Assembly (NCBI RefSeq): GCF_036010485.1
Contig: NZ_CP108568.1
Span: 5,356,501-5,420,500, forward strand
Source: Streptomyces sp. NBC_01198
Lineage (GTDB): Bacteria; Actinomycetota; Actinomycetes; Streptomycetales; Streptomycetaceae
DNA: 64,000 bases
Reading direction: 5' to 3'
Position numbers and translations under genes: made by a program. Shown here piece by piece: positions 28,579-36,838 of this stretch. The number at the start of each line of letters is the position of its first letter. Position 1 is the stretch's first letter. The notes beneath the pieces are model-generated. The model was given only the letters and a program-made list of their open reading frames with translations, had not been told where the DNA came from and searched no databases.

Positions 28579-29169
28579 TCAGCCCAGATGGCCGGTGTCG
28601 TTCCAGCGCTCGATCGCCGGCGCGCCGTAGGCCCAGCCGAGGATCGACAGCGACGCCGGATCGAGCCGCAGGGACGCGCCGAAGGACGCCGGCAGACCCA
28701 GCCAGCGGGCGCCGAGGGCGCGCAGCACGTGGCCGTGTGCGAAGACCAGCACATCGCGCGGCGCCGACCTGGCCCAGCCGACCACCTCGTCGGCACGTGC
28801 CGCCACGTCGTCCGGCGACTCGCCGTTCGGCACGCCGTCCCGCCAGATGTTCCAGCCGGGACGCAGCTCCTGGAGCTGGGCGGGGGTGCGGCCCTCGTAG
28901 TCGCCGTAGTCCCATTCGAGCAGCGCGTCCCACTCCTTGGCGCCGGCGAAGCCCGCCTCCTGGCAGGTGTCGGCGGCCCGCCGCAGCGGGCTGGTGCGGA
29001 CCTCCGCCTCGCGCAGGCCGTGCCAGGGCGCTCCCGCCAGCCGGTCGCCGAGCAGCCGCGCGGTCCTGCGGCCCTCGTCCGTCAGCGGGATGTCGGTACG
29101 GCCGGTGTGGCGGCCGGACAGGGACCATTCCGTCTGGCCGTGGCGGACCAGAAGGATGCGCGCAGCCAT
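28579..29169 (-). CDS. Histidine phosphatase family protein
   Basis: The 196-residue member of the phosphoglycerate mutase-like superfamily has the catalytic RHG motif in ILLVRHGQTEWS at the N-terminus, a conserved Arg in RTSPLRRAADTC, GDYEGRTP, and the second histidine in VLVFAHGHVLRALGARWLGL. It is probably a phosphatase on a small metabolite rather than a glycolytic mutase, judging by its short length. The ATG at 29167-29169 is preferred to an upstream ATG because the RHG motif then sits close to the N-terminus, as is usual. It lies downstream of the TetR gene, 45 bp away, and may be co-transcribed with it. Confidence 0.9.
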   Translation of the reverse strand: MAARILLVRHGQTEWSLSGRHTGRTDIPLTDEGRRTARLLGDRLAGAPWHGLREAEVRTSPLRRAADTCQEAGFAGAKEWDALLEWDYGDYEGRTPAQLQELRPGWNIWRDGVPNGESPDDVAARADEVVGWARSAPRDVLVFAHGHVLRALGARWLGLPASFGASLRLDPASLSILGWAYGAPAIERWNDTGHLG

Positions 29170-29214
29170 GCGGGGCGGCCTCTCGTGCGGGGGCGGGGAA
29201 ACCCCCATCATCGC

Positions 29215-29904
29215 TCAGACCTGCGGCGAACCGCCGAGCAGGCCCCGCAGCAGGCCGTCGAGCCCGTACTCGAACTGCCCGGTGCCCTCGCTCTGCGCGC
29301 ACAGCAGTTCGGGCGCGAGTTCGACCAGTGCCGGGTAGGCGCCGCTGGGCAGCCCGGCGATCCTGGCCCGCACCCGGTCCCTGGCGCCCTCCTCGCACAG
29401 CGCCCTGGCCCGTCGGGTGTTCCACAGCGCGGAACCCACGATGTACTGCATCAGGGCGACATGGGTGTGCGCGGCGTCGGCGCGGCCGAGCCCGGCGCGC
29501 CGCAGCAGGCCCAGCATCCGGTCGATCAGCGCGATGGCGTCGTCGCCGCGCTGCGGGCGCCCGGCCAGCAGCTCCAGCGCGGACGGATGCTCGGTGAACA
29601 GCCGGTACACCCCGACACACACCTCGCGCAATTCGCTGCGCGGATCGTCCGAACCGCCCGGCGGAAGCTCTATCGTGTCCAGCAGCCGCTGGGCGACGGC
29701 GTCACTGATCTCGTCCTTGCCACGGAAGTGCGAGTAGACGGCCATCGTGCCGACACCGAGCTGCTGGGCGAGGCCGCGCATGGTGAAGGCCTCGGCGCCG
29801 TCGCGGTCGAGCAGGGTGACGGCGGCATCGAGGATACGGTCGGGGTTGAGCGAATTGCGCGGGGCGCGGCGCCGTGGGGGACGGACCGGCTGGGTGAGGG
29901 ACAT
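29215..29904 (-). CDS. TetR family transcriptional regulator
   Basis: The 229-residue repressor has an N-terminal TetR HTH (about 20-65; RILDAAVTLLDRDGAEAFTM and QQLGVGTMAVYSHFRGKDE) and an all-helical ligand domain of the TetR_C type. The gene is divergent from the PAP2 phosphatase gene. A CGTACG-T-CGTACG palindrome at 30128-30140 in the 303-bp gap is the best candidate operator. The ligand is unknown. Confidence 0.87.
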   Translation of the reverse strand: MSLTQPVRPPRRRAPRNSLNPDRILDAAVTLLDRDGAEAFTMRGLAQQLGVGTMAVYSHFRGKDEISDAVAQRLLDTIELPPGGSDDPRSELREVCVGVYRLFTEHPSALELLAGRPQRGDDAIALIDRMLGLLRRAGLGRADAAHTHVALMQYIVGSALWNTRRARALCEEGARDRVRARIAGLPSGAYPALVELAPELLCAQSEGTGQFEYGLDGLLRGLLGGSPQV

Positions 29905-30046
29905 CGGACTCTCTTGTTCTCGTCCTTCGCTGCTGTGCTGCTGTTCGGCTCGGCAGCCGCCTTCGGTGATTGGCTACGACCTGAGGGAGGCAACCCGGGG
30001 CGGTGCGCCGGGCGTCCTCCGCCTTGCATACCCCCGGCACCGGAAG

Positions 30047-30075
30047 GTTGAACACCGTACGAGCGTTGAACACCG
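30047..30075. repeat. Direct repeat GTTGAACACCG x2
   Basis: The 11-bp sequence GTTGAACACCG occurs at 30047-30057 and 30065-30075, spaced by 18 bp start to start, in the TetR/PAP2 divergent promoter region. Helical phasing is close to two turns, so it may be a second regulator site. Confidence 0.4.
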
Positions 30076-30127
30076 GGGAAATTCGGGGTTCGTTCGCTCT
30101 GGCCGGGGCGGTGTGCGTACGGTTTAG

Positions 30128-30140
30128 CGTACGTCGTACG
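30128..30140. promoter_or_regulatory. CGTACG-T-CGTACG palindrome, candidate TetR operator
   Basis: CGTACG (30128-30133) and CGTACG (30135-30140) form a perfect 13-bp palindrome 67 bp upstream of the PAP2 gene. It is framed by an outer GCGTAC (30115-30120) and GTACGC (30148-30153) pair. The symmetry fits a TetR dimer. Confidence 0.5.
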
Positions 30141-30207
30141 GTAGAGGGTACGCGACAAGTCCACGACCGCCGCCTGCGGCCTTCGGAGAACCTGGAGAGA
30201 CGCCCGC

Positions 30208-31185
30208 ATGACGATCACCGCCACCGCGCCGCGAGCTGCCGCCTACCGTGGCAGATTGCGCTGGTGGACCGAGCTGCCGCTGATTGCCGTGGTCTATGCG
30301 CTGTACTCGGGCGCGCGGCTGCTGGTGCGCGGTGACGTGGACGACGCGGTCGAGCACGGCGCGGACATCCTGCACTTCGAGCAGCTGACCCACCTCGATC
30401 CCGAACGCTGGTTCAACCAGCTGTTCACCCACCACGCCTTCCTCGGCGTGCCCGCGGACTTCGCCTACGCCTCGCTGCACTACGTGGTCACCCCGTCGAT
30501 CCTGGTCTGGCTCTGGCTGCGCCGCCCCACCCACTACCGCACCGCACGCACCTGGCTGCTGATCTCCACGCTGATCGGCCTGATCGGCTTCACCGCCGTG
30601 CCGACCGCCCCGCCCCGGCTGCTGCCCGGGGCGCACGGCTTCATGGACACGATGGCGCAGTACGGCTCGTACGGCTGGTGGGGCACCGACGCGAGCGCGC
30701 CGCGCGGCATGGGGCACCTCACCAACCAGTACGCGGCCATGCCGAGCCTGCACGTCGGCTGGTCGCTGTGGTGCGGCATCATGCTCTTCCGCTACGGGCG
30801 GCACTGGTTCGTCCGCACCCTCGGCGTGCTCTACCCGCTCACCACCGCCCTGGTGGTGATGGGCACCGCCAACCACTACCTGATGGACGCGGCCGCCGGC
30901 GTCGCCACCATGGGGATCGGCTTCCTGCTGGCCAAGCCCGCGCTGCGGGTGGTCGACCGGATCCAGGTCAGGGTCCGCGGCCGCTTCGGCACCCGGCCGG
31001 CCGCGGTCGCCGTCACCGCGGGCACGCCGCAGCCCGCCACCGCGGGGACGAACGGCGGCGGCGGGAAGCTGCCTTCGCCGCGGCCGGTGTCCGTGCCGCC
31101 CGGCGCGCCCGACGACGCCGACCGCGGCCCGGACGCGGCCGACGGCAGCGGCGCCGGGCGCGGCGAGCGCAGCCGGATGTCGTAG
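30208..31185 (+). CDS. PAP2 superfamily membrane phosphatase
   Basis: The 325-residue integral membrane protein has about six hydrophobic helices. It has the PAP2 / inositolphosphotransferase-like signature AMPSLHVGWSLW, with the C3 motif in GTANHYLMDAAAGV; the C1 lysine-arginine motif is replaced by the AUR1-type TAPPRLLPGAHGF. Family members dephosphorylate or transfer headgroups of lipids at the membrane. The C-terminal 70 residues are low-complexity and probably cytoplasmic. The ATG at 30208 has GGAGA about 10 bases upstream. The gene ends 21 bp before the nuclease gene, so read-through into the nuclease/helicase set is possible. Confidence 0.87.
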   Translation: MTITATAPRAAAYRGRLRWWTELPLIAVVYALYSGARLLVRGDVDDAVEHGADILHFEQLTHLDPERWFNQLFTHHAFLGVPADFAYASLHYVVTPSILVWLWLRRPTHYRTARTWLLISTLIGLIGFTAVPTAPPRLLPGAHGFMDTMAQYGSYGWWGTDASAPRGMGHLTNQYAAMPSLHVGWSLWCGIMLFRYGRHWFVRTLGVLYPLTTALVVMGTANHYLMDAAAGVATMGIGFLLAKPALRVVDRIQVRVRGRFGTRPAAVAVTAGTPQPATAGTNGGGGKLPSPRPVSVPPGAPDDADRGPDAADGSGAGRGERSRMS

Positions 31186-31206
31186 CCGGATGCCACACTT
31201 TCGCGG

Positions 31207-32283
31207 GTGAGCACTAAGCACCACACGCTGCGGGAGCGGTTGGCCGCCCTCCGCGGCCCGGACACCGCACCCCGCCCGCTCGACGCGCGGGCGCTGGCCG
31301 CGCTCGCGGCGAACCCCGGCTGCCGCCGCCGGGCCCTGCTGGACGCCGCGGGCGTCGACAAGGGCGCCGTCGCCGAGGCGCTGGGCGCGCCGGCCCGCTT
31401 CGGCCAGTCCCGGTTCGCCTTCTCACGCGGCCACGCCTTCGAGGCCCGGGTCAAAGCGGGCGACTGCGCGGAACTGCTGCGGCTGCTGGGCGCCGAGGGC
31501 GCGGACGCGGAGGTCCCCGACCTCACCGCGGCAGGCCCCGAGGGACGGGCCGCCCGCACCCGGCTCGCCCTGGCCGAGGCCAGGCCCGGGTCCTGGACCC
31601 TGCTCGACCACCCCCTGCTTGCGCTTGAGGTGGCCGGCTCCACGGTCTTCCTCGAACCCGACGCGGTGGCCGTCGCCCCTGACGGCGCCTGGACCGTGGC
31701 CGAGATCAAGTCCTTCCCGATCCTGGACGGCGTCGCCGACGCGATGAAGGTCGGCGCGGCGGCACGGCAGGCGGCGGTCTACGTCCTGGCCCTGGACGCC
31801 GTCCTGCCCGGCCGGGCCCGCACCGACGTGCTGCTGGTCTGCCCGAAGGACTTCTCCAACCTGCCCACCGCCGAGTGGGTCGACGTCCGCAGGCAGCTCG
31901 CCGTCACCCGGCGCCAGCTCGCCCGGCTCACCCGTATCGACGAGATCGCCGACACCCTCCCCGAGGGCACCACTTTCGACCTGGCCCGCCCCCGCCCGGC
32001 CCTCACCGCCGCGGTGGACTCCGTCCCCGCCGCCTACGCCCCCGAGTGCCTCTCCAGCTGCGAACTGGCCTTCCACTGCCGTGACCGCGCCCGGGCGGCC
32101 GACTCCATCGACGCGCTGGGCCGCGGCCTGCGGGCCGACCTCGGCGACCTGACGACGGTGACCGCCGTCCTGTCCGCCGCCGCCTCCCCCTGCACCCCCG
32201 CCACCCCCGACCCGGCTGTCACCGCCCTCCGCCGCGCAGCCACCCTCCGAGCAGAAGCCCTCACCCCCGGACCCACATCATGA
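31207..32283 (+). CDS. RecB/Cas4-type PD-(D/E)xK nuclease with Fe-S cysteines
   Basis: The 358-residue protein has not been matched to a named family, but its residues line up with the AddB/Cas4/Dna2 nuclease pattern. C39 (NPGCRRRALL) is followed by H76 and E79 in RGHAFEARV, D152 in FLEPDAVAV, E167-x-K169 in WTVAEIKSF, Q188 and Y192 in ARQAAVYVLAL, and a C-terminal trio C281-x3-C285-x5-C291. The single early Cys plus the late trio is how these nucleases hold a 4Fe-4S cluster around the catalytic core. It is therefore predicted to cut DNA ends or single strands. The GTG start lies 21 bp after the PAP2 gene. It precedes an unknown protein and an SF1 helicase gene on the same strand. Confidence 0.72.
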   Translation: MSTKHHTLRERLAALRGPDTAPRPLDARALAALAANPGCRRRALLDAAGVDKGAVAEALGAPARFGQSRFAFSRGHAFEARVKAGDCAELLRLLGAEGADAEVPDLTAAGPEGRAARTRLALAEARPGSWTLLDHPLLALEVAGSTVFLEPDAVAVAPDGAWTVAEIKSFPILDGVADAMKVGAAARQAAVYVLALDAVLPGRARTDVLLVCPKDFSNLPTAEWVDVRRQLAVTRRQLARLTRIDEIADTLPEGTTFDLARPRPALTAAVDSVPAAYAPECLSSCELAFHCRDRARAADSIDALGRGLRADLGDLTTVTAVLSAAASPCTPATPDPAVTALRRAATLRAEALTPGPTS

Positions 32284-32440
32284 CCCGCCCCCCGAGGACG
32301 TGGCGGCACTGGCCGCACGGCGGCGCAGGCCCGGCCACGACGCGGCGGCGCTGTCTCCACGAAGGTGCAGGCACGGAAGGGGCGCGGGGAACGGCGCGCG
32401 CGGCCGCGACGGTGCCGCGCCGTGAGGACGGCGGAAACGC

Positions 32441-34054
32441 ATGAGCCTCATGAACGTGCTGGCCCGCGCGGAGGCCACCGCCCGTGGGCGGGCCGTGCCC
32501 GCCGCCACGGTGCGGCACCGCTGGGTCGCCGAGCACCCGCTCGTCCTCGTACCGCTGACCACCGCGGGAGAAGCGGGCGCGCCGCTCGGCGCGATGGTCG
32601 GCACCGACCGGAGCGCCCCGGCGCTGCTCGTGGTGCCGCAACCCCTCGACCGCGAGCTGCGGTTCGGCTTCTTCGCCGGTCTCGCCGCCGCCGTCCTGCC
32701 GGTCATCGACACCTACGCCGACGACGTCGAGACCGAGCCGGCCACCCGCAACCGCGAGGAGACCCAGGTCTGCGCCGACGCCCCGCAGATCATCGTGCCG
32801 AACAGCGCCGCGCTGGAGTACGTACGGCTGCTCGGCCGCTCCACCCGCTACCTGCGGACCGTCGAGGACCCGGACGCCCCGCACCCCGTACCGGTGCCGG
32901 TGCCGCTGCTCGGCCGCTGGCTCACGCACTGCGCCGAGCGCGCCCGCACCCCCGGCAGCGCGCTGCTGGTCGCGATGACGGACCTGCTCACCCGGCACTG
33001 GGCCACCGGCCAGAGCGCGATGGAGGACCAGCACCTGGGCGGGCTGATCGGCTGGATCGACCCGCCGGACGGGATGGACGGGCCGGCCGCCGCGGCCCGC
33101 GCGCAGACCGGGCGCGACCGGGACGGGCTGCTGCTCAGCCCGCCGGCCGGACCGGCGACCGACCCGGTGTTCGACAACCGCGTGCTGGCACCGGCGCTGG
33201 AGCGCTACGCCGCGGCCAGGTCTGCGGGCGCGACGGGCCCGCTGCGGGTCGCGGAAGCGGACGTGGCGCGGCTGGTCGCCTCGCAGTTGCGGCCCACCTG
33301 GGACGACGTGTGGCACGGCGTCGACCTGCTGCGCGCGCTGCCCGAGGGGGCGCACGTCGCCGAGCGCTGGAAGCGGGACCGCTGGTCCTTCACCGGCCAC
33401 CGCGACCGGGTGCGGGCGGGCGAGCCTCCGCAGCCGAAGCGGGACGACGCGGTGACGGCCGCGCAGAAGCTCGCCGGACGCGAGACCGCCCAGGCCAGGC
33501 TGTTCGCCCAGGAGGCACTGGACGACCCGCTGGTGATGGCGGCCAGGCGACTGGCGGGCGAGGCCTTCGCCGGTACGGTGCTCGCCGTCGAGATGACGTA
33601 CTCCGAGGGCCGCCGCCCGATGCCCCGCCCGGTGCTCACCGTCAGCACCCCCGACACCCCGCAGGCGGACCCGGGCGCCAAGGCCTACCGCGCCCTGCCG
33701 GAGGCGAAGTCGGCGCAGACCGCCGACGTGCTCGCCGTGGCGGCTCAGCCGCAGCCGCTGCTGCCCGGGCCACGGGACGCGGAGCCGGGCGCCGCGGGGG
33801 AGCCGCCGGAGTGGACGGTCACCGTCAGGCTCACCGGCGGGATGGGTAGCGGCAGGGCCCCGCGGGAAGGCTCGGTCCCGGAGGTGGGGGACCGGGTGAC
33901 GTTCACACTCTTCGCGCACGACCCGCGTGGCGGCCCCGCGCTGCCCGAGCCCGAGGCGACGCCGTGGACCCACGGCGGCCCGGGCGCCGCTGCCGTACCC
34001 GGGGCAGGCCCGTCCGAGGCGCCCGACACCGTGACCGCGGAGGACTTCCTGTGA
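32441..34054 (+). CDS. Unknown protein between nuclease and helicase genes
   Basis: The 537-residue cytoplasmic protein has no signal peptide, no membrane segment and no domain I recognise. The N-terminal part (about 1-130) is beta/alpha mixed with EHPLVLVPLTTAGEAG. The middle contains a conserved-looking Trp-rich helical block (RPTWDDVWHGVDLLRALPEG, then ERWKRDRWSFTGHRD). The C-terminal region has WTVTVRLTGGMGSG and GDRVTFTLF, which could form a small beta-barrel. Its last codons overlap the helicase start (GTGA, 34051-34054), so the two are translationally coupled and their products probably work together. A 157-bp gap separates it from the nuclease gene and holds a degenerate intergenic repeat arm (32379-32398). 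Confidence 0.72.
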   Translation: MSLMNVLARAEATARGRAVPAATVRHRWVAEHPLVLVPLTTAGEAGAPLGAMVGTDRSAPALLVVPQPLDRELRFGFFAGLAAAVLPVIDTYADDVETEPATRNREETQVCADAPQIIVPNSAALEYVRLLGRSTRYLRTVEDPDAPHPVPVPVPLLGRWLTHCAERARTPGSALLVAMTDLLTRHWATGQSAMEDQHLGGLIGWIDPPDGMDGPAAAARAQTGRDRDGLLLSPPAGPATDPVFDNRVLAPALERYAAARSAGATGPLRVAEADVARLVASQLRPTWDDVWHGVDLLRALPEGAHVAERWKRDRWSFTGHRDRVRAGEPPQPKRDDAVTAAQKLAGRETAQARLFAQEALDDPLVMAARRLAGEAFAGTVLAVEMTYSEGRRPMPRPVLTVSTPDTPQADPGAKAYRALPEAKSAQTADVLAVAAQPQPLLPGPRDAEPGAAGEPPEWTVTVRLTGGMGSGRAPREGSVPEVGDRVTFTLFAHDPRGGPALPEPEATPWTHGGPGAAAVPGAGPSEAPDTVTAEDFL

Positions 34055-35436
34055 CGCACGGCACCGACCGCGCGGACCGTACCGGCGGCGCGGACGGCGA
34101 CCGGTTCGACCCGGGGGCCGCGGCCTCGGCCGCGACCGCGGCGATCCTGGCCAGCACGATGCACGGCACCGCCCGAGGCGTCGTCGTGGACTCGCCGCCC
34201 GGCGCGGGCAAGTCGACCCTGGTGGTGCGCGCGGCCCGCGAACTGGCCGCGTCCGGCGAGCAGTTGATGATCGTCGCGCAGACCAACGCCCAGGTCGACG
34301 ACCTCGCCGACCGCCTCGCCACCGCCGAGCCCACCCTCCCGGTCGGCCGGCTGCACGGCGCCGACTCCCCGCCGGACCCGGCGCTTGACCGGCACCCCGA
34401 GGTGGCGAAGTCCAGCTCGGTGGCCGACCTCAGGGACCGCGCCGTGGTGATCGCGACGGCGGCGAAATGGGCGTACGTCAAGGACGTCGAGCCCTGGCGG
34501 CACGCCATCGTGGACGAGGCGTACCAGATGCGGTCCGACGCGCTGCTCCAGGTCGCGGGGCTGTTCGAACGGGCGCTCTTCGTCGGCGACCCGGGCCAGC
34601 TCGACCCGTTCAGCGTGGTCGGCGCCGAGCAGTGGGCCGGGCTGAGCTGGGACCCGTCGGCGAGCGCGGTCGTCACGCTGCTGGCCCACAACCCGGGCCT
34701 GCCGCAGCACCGGCTGCCGGTGTCCTGGCGGCTGCCGGCGTCGGCGGCGCCGCTGGTGTCCCGCGCCTTCTACCCGTACACGCCGTTCCGCAGCGGTACG
34801 GGCCACGGCGACCGGCGGCTCGGCTTCGGGGTGCCGGGGGACGGCGGCGGGCCCGACCGGGTGCTGGACGAGGCAGCCGTCTCCGGCTGGGGCCTGCTCG
34901 AACTGCCCGCCCGGCACACCCCGCGCACCGACCCGGAGGCGGTACGCGCGGTCGCCGTCGTCGTACGGCGGCTGCTGGACCGCGGCGGGGTGACGCATTC
35001 GGAGCGCGGCGCGGACCCGGCGCCGCTGACCGCCGACCGGATCGCGGTCGGCACCGCACACCGCGACCAGGCCGCCGCGGTGCGTACCGCCCTGGCCGCC
35101 CTGGGGGTGCCGGCCGGGCCCGGCGGGGTCGCGGTGGACACCGCGAACCGGCTGCAGGGACGGGAGTTCGACGTCACCGTCGTCCTGCACCCGCTGTCCG
35201 GCCGCCCCGACGCCACCGCCTTCCATCTGGAGACCGGCCGGCTGTGTGTGCTGGCCTCCCGGCACCGGCACGCCTGCATCGTGGTCTGCCGGGCCGGCGT
35301 CGCGGAACTGCTCGACGAGCATCCGTCCTCGGAGCCGGTACGGCTCGGCGTCACCGTGAAATTCCCCGACGGCTGGGAGGCCAACCACGCCGTACTCGCC
35401 CATCTCGCGGAGCACCGGGTGAGCTGGCGGCCCTGA
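34051..35436 (+). CDS. Dna2/UPF1-type SF1 helicase (AAA domain protein)
   Basis: The 461-residue protein has every SF1B-type motif in order: Walker A PPGAGKST (49-56), Ia in VAQTNAQVDDLADRL, Walker B/motif II DEAY (155-158), motif III in FVGDPGQLDPF, motif IV in VSWRLP, motif V in NRLQGREFDVTVV, and motif VI in GRLCVLASRHRHACIVV. The pattern is nearest UPF1/Dna2 rather than UvrD/RecB. Insertions typical of large helicases are missing, so this is a minimal core. The GTG at 34051 overlaps the stop of the unknown gene by 4 bp. With the RecB/Cas4-type nuclease upstream, the locus resembles a Dna2 enzyme split over separate genes. Confidence 0.85.
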   Translation: MTHGTDRADRTGGADGDRFDPGAAASAATAAILASTMHGTARGVVVDSPPGAGKSTLVVRAARELAASGEQLMIVAQTNAQVDDLADRLATAEPTLPVGRLHGADSPPDPALDRHPEVAKSSSVADLRDRAVVIATAAKWAYVKDVEPWRHAIVDEAYQMRSDALLQVAGLFERALFVGDPGQLDPFSVVGAEQWAGLSWDPSASAVVTLLAHNPGLPQHRLPVSWRLPASAAPLVSRAFYPYTPFRSGTGHGDRRLGFGVPGDGGGPDRVLDEAAVSGWGLLELPARHTPRTDPEAVRAVAVVVRRLLDRGGVTHSERGADPAPLTADRIAVGTAHRDQAAAVRTALAALGVPAGPGGVAVDTANRLQGREFDVTVVLHPLSGRPDATAFHLETGRLCVLASRHRHACIVVCRAGVAELLDEHPSSEPVRLGVTVKFPDGWEANHAVLAHLAEHRVSWRP

Positions 35437-35500
35437 GCGGGGCGGCACCGCGGCGCGGGCGCGGGACAATGGGAGGCGGAACCGACCCCGGAGGTACCGA

Positions 35501-35890
35501 ATGTCCGAGCCGCAACCGGCTCGCCCGTCCCGTGAGTCCCGTGAACCGCACGAGTCCCGCGCCGACCGGCCGAAACGTCCTGCCCCGCTGCTGTTCGAGC
35601 CCGGCGCGCCGGCCGGCACCGACGGCGACCGCTTCTTCGAGCTGGAGTCGATGGACGACCCGCGCCAGCTGCTGGCCAGGGCCACCGAGCTGGAGCAGGC
35701 CTTCCGCACGGCGGCCGACCGGGCGAGCGAGTTCCAGGCCATCGCCGCCGCCCAGCTCACCGATCCGCGCCGCTTCGACCGGCTCACCATGGCCGACCTG
35801 GCGGAACAGGCGGGCTGGACCGAGGACTACGCCAAGAAGATGGCCGAGTACGGCCAGGGCCTGATCGCCGACGGCGGTGTCACCCCGTAA
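35501..35890 (+). CDS. Small conserved-type hypothetical protein
   Basis: The 129-residue protein has a hydrophilic, Arg/Pro-rich first 30 residues and then a helical segment (LLARATELEQAFRTAADRAS). A C-terminal helical part, FDRLTMADLAEQAGWTEDYA, resembles a small DNA-binding or docking helix pair but is not a clear HTH. It has a good ribosome binding site (GGAGG, seven bases before the ATG). It follows the helicase gene by 64 bp on the same strand and may belong to the same transcription unit. No function can be given. Confidence 0.7.
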   Translation: MSEPQPARPSRESREPHESRADRPKRPAPLLFEPGAPAGTDGDRFFELESMDDPRQLLARATELEQAFRTAADRASEFQAIAAAQLTDPRRFDRLTMADLAEQAGWTEDYAKKMAEYGQGLIADGGVTP

Positions 35891-35999
35891 CGGCCCGGTC
35901 GCCGTGCGGGGTCGGTAGAGTACGCCACCTGCGCGCTCCTGTCCCGTATTCGGCCGATTTACCCGGACGCCGTCCGACCGGCCGGTACCTGTAGTTGCC

Positions 36000-36602
36000 A
36001 TGGACGAATGGCAGGGGAGCACCAGCGTCGTGGGGATCGTCACCGAGGCCCTGCGGCGGCAGCACACCGCGTGCGTCAGCCCGGAGGGCGCCGCCTGGCT
36101 GGCCTCCGCGAGCGCGTTCCCGCGCAGCGTCGAGGCCCTGTGGTCGGCCCGGCCCGGCGCCCCGAGCGTCCTGCCCTGCGGCACGGCCTTCGACGTGGTC
36201 AATCTCACCGCCCTGTTCGGCCGCCGGGTGCTCGAACAGCTCTGGGCGTCAGGGCCGGGCAGCGGCCCGGTCGCCGTGCACCGCGGCCGGGTGCTGCTGC
36301 TGGTCGCCCCCGGCACCGCCCAGCGGCTGCCCGCCCTGCTGGGCTGGGAGGAGTGGGGCCGCGCGGTCCCGCCGATGCTGTGCCACGGCAGCGGCGACGC
36401 GGTGACCCTCCCCGCACTGCACGAGGACCCCGGGGCCGCCCCGCCGGAAAGCGCCGGGATATCGCGCTGGGTGGTCGCCCCCGACACCGCGCACCCCTGG
36501 CTGCCCGGCGCCGACATCCTGCTGTGGGCCTGCGTCCGGGCGGTCAGAACGGCCCCCGCGCAGGCCCCTTCCGCGCTGGTCAGGGTGCCGGGACCGGTGT
36601 GA
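36000..36602 (+). CDS. Bifunctional DNA primase/polymerase N-terminal-like protein (degenerate)
   Basis: The 200-residue protein follows the layout of short actinobacterial proteins annotated with the prim-pol N-terminal domain: a start region with WLASASAF, GAPSVLPCGTAFDVVNL, then GPVAVHRGRVLLLVAPGTA, LGWEEWG and finally SRWVVAPDT. The acidic catalytic residues of active primase-polymerases are not evident, so it is probably not an enzyme. It lies just upstream of tRNA-Lys. The ATG at 36000 is used; the upstream 109 bp has no strong ribosome binding site. The assignment is by pattern only. Confidence 0.62.
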   Translation: MDEWQGSTSVVGIVTEALRRQHTACVSPEGAAWLASASAFPRSVEALWSARPGAPSVLPCGTAFDVVNLTALFGRRVLEQLWASGPGSGPVAVHRGRVLLLVAPGTAQRLPALLGWEEWGRAVPPMLCHGSGDAVTLPALHEDPGAAPPESAGISRWVVAPDTAHPWLPGADILLWACVRAVRTAPAQAPSALVRVPGPV

Positions 36603-36658
36603 GGGTTATCGATTTTCCAGGTCGCCCGGGTGGGTGCTAATGTCTACGACGTCAGCAG

Positions 36659-36731
36659 GCGCCGCTAGCTCAGTTGGTTAGAGCAGCTGACTCTTAATCA
36701 GCGGGTCCGGGGTTCGAGTCCCTGGCGGCGC
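36659..36731 (+). tRNA. tRNA-Lys (anticodon CTT)
   Basis: A 73-nt cloverleaf identical to the minus-strand tRNA at 18645-18717: acceptor GCGCCGC/GCGGCGC, anticodon loop CTCTTAA, T-loop GGTTCGAGTCC. CCA is not encoded. A hairpin terminator starts 10 bp after it. The gene for a lysyltransferase-type enzyme begins 108 bp downstream. Confidence 0.97.
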
Positions 36732-36740
36732 ACCTGAAAC

Positions 36741-36768
36741 GAAGGCCCTCCGTCCGCGGGGGGCCTTC
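36741..36768 (+). terminator. Terminator of tRNA-Lys
   Basis: GAAGGCCC (36741-36748) pairs with GGGCCTTC (36761-36768) around a 12-nt loop, immediately after the tRNA. Confidence 0.75.
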
Positions 36769-36838
36769 GGCGTATCCGCCGCCCGCCACCCGGCGCGCCG
36801 CGTGGTCCGCCAACCCCCTGGACCACCACCCTGGTCCC

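Noticed and set aside
18645..36731. The interval between the tRNA-Lys genes as an integrated element with attL/attR
   Set aside because: Both tRNA copies are complete, inverted rather than direct, have their own terminators, and no integrase is present.
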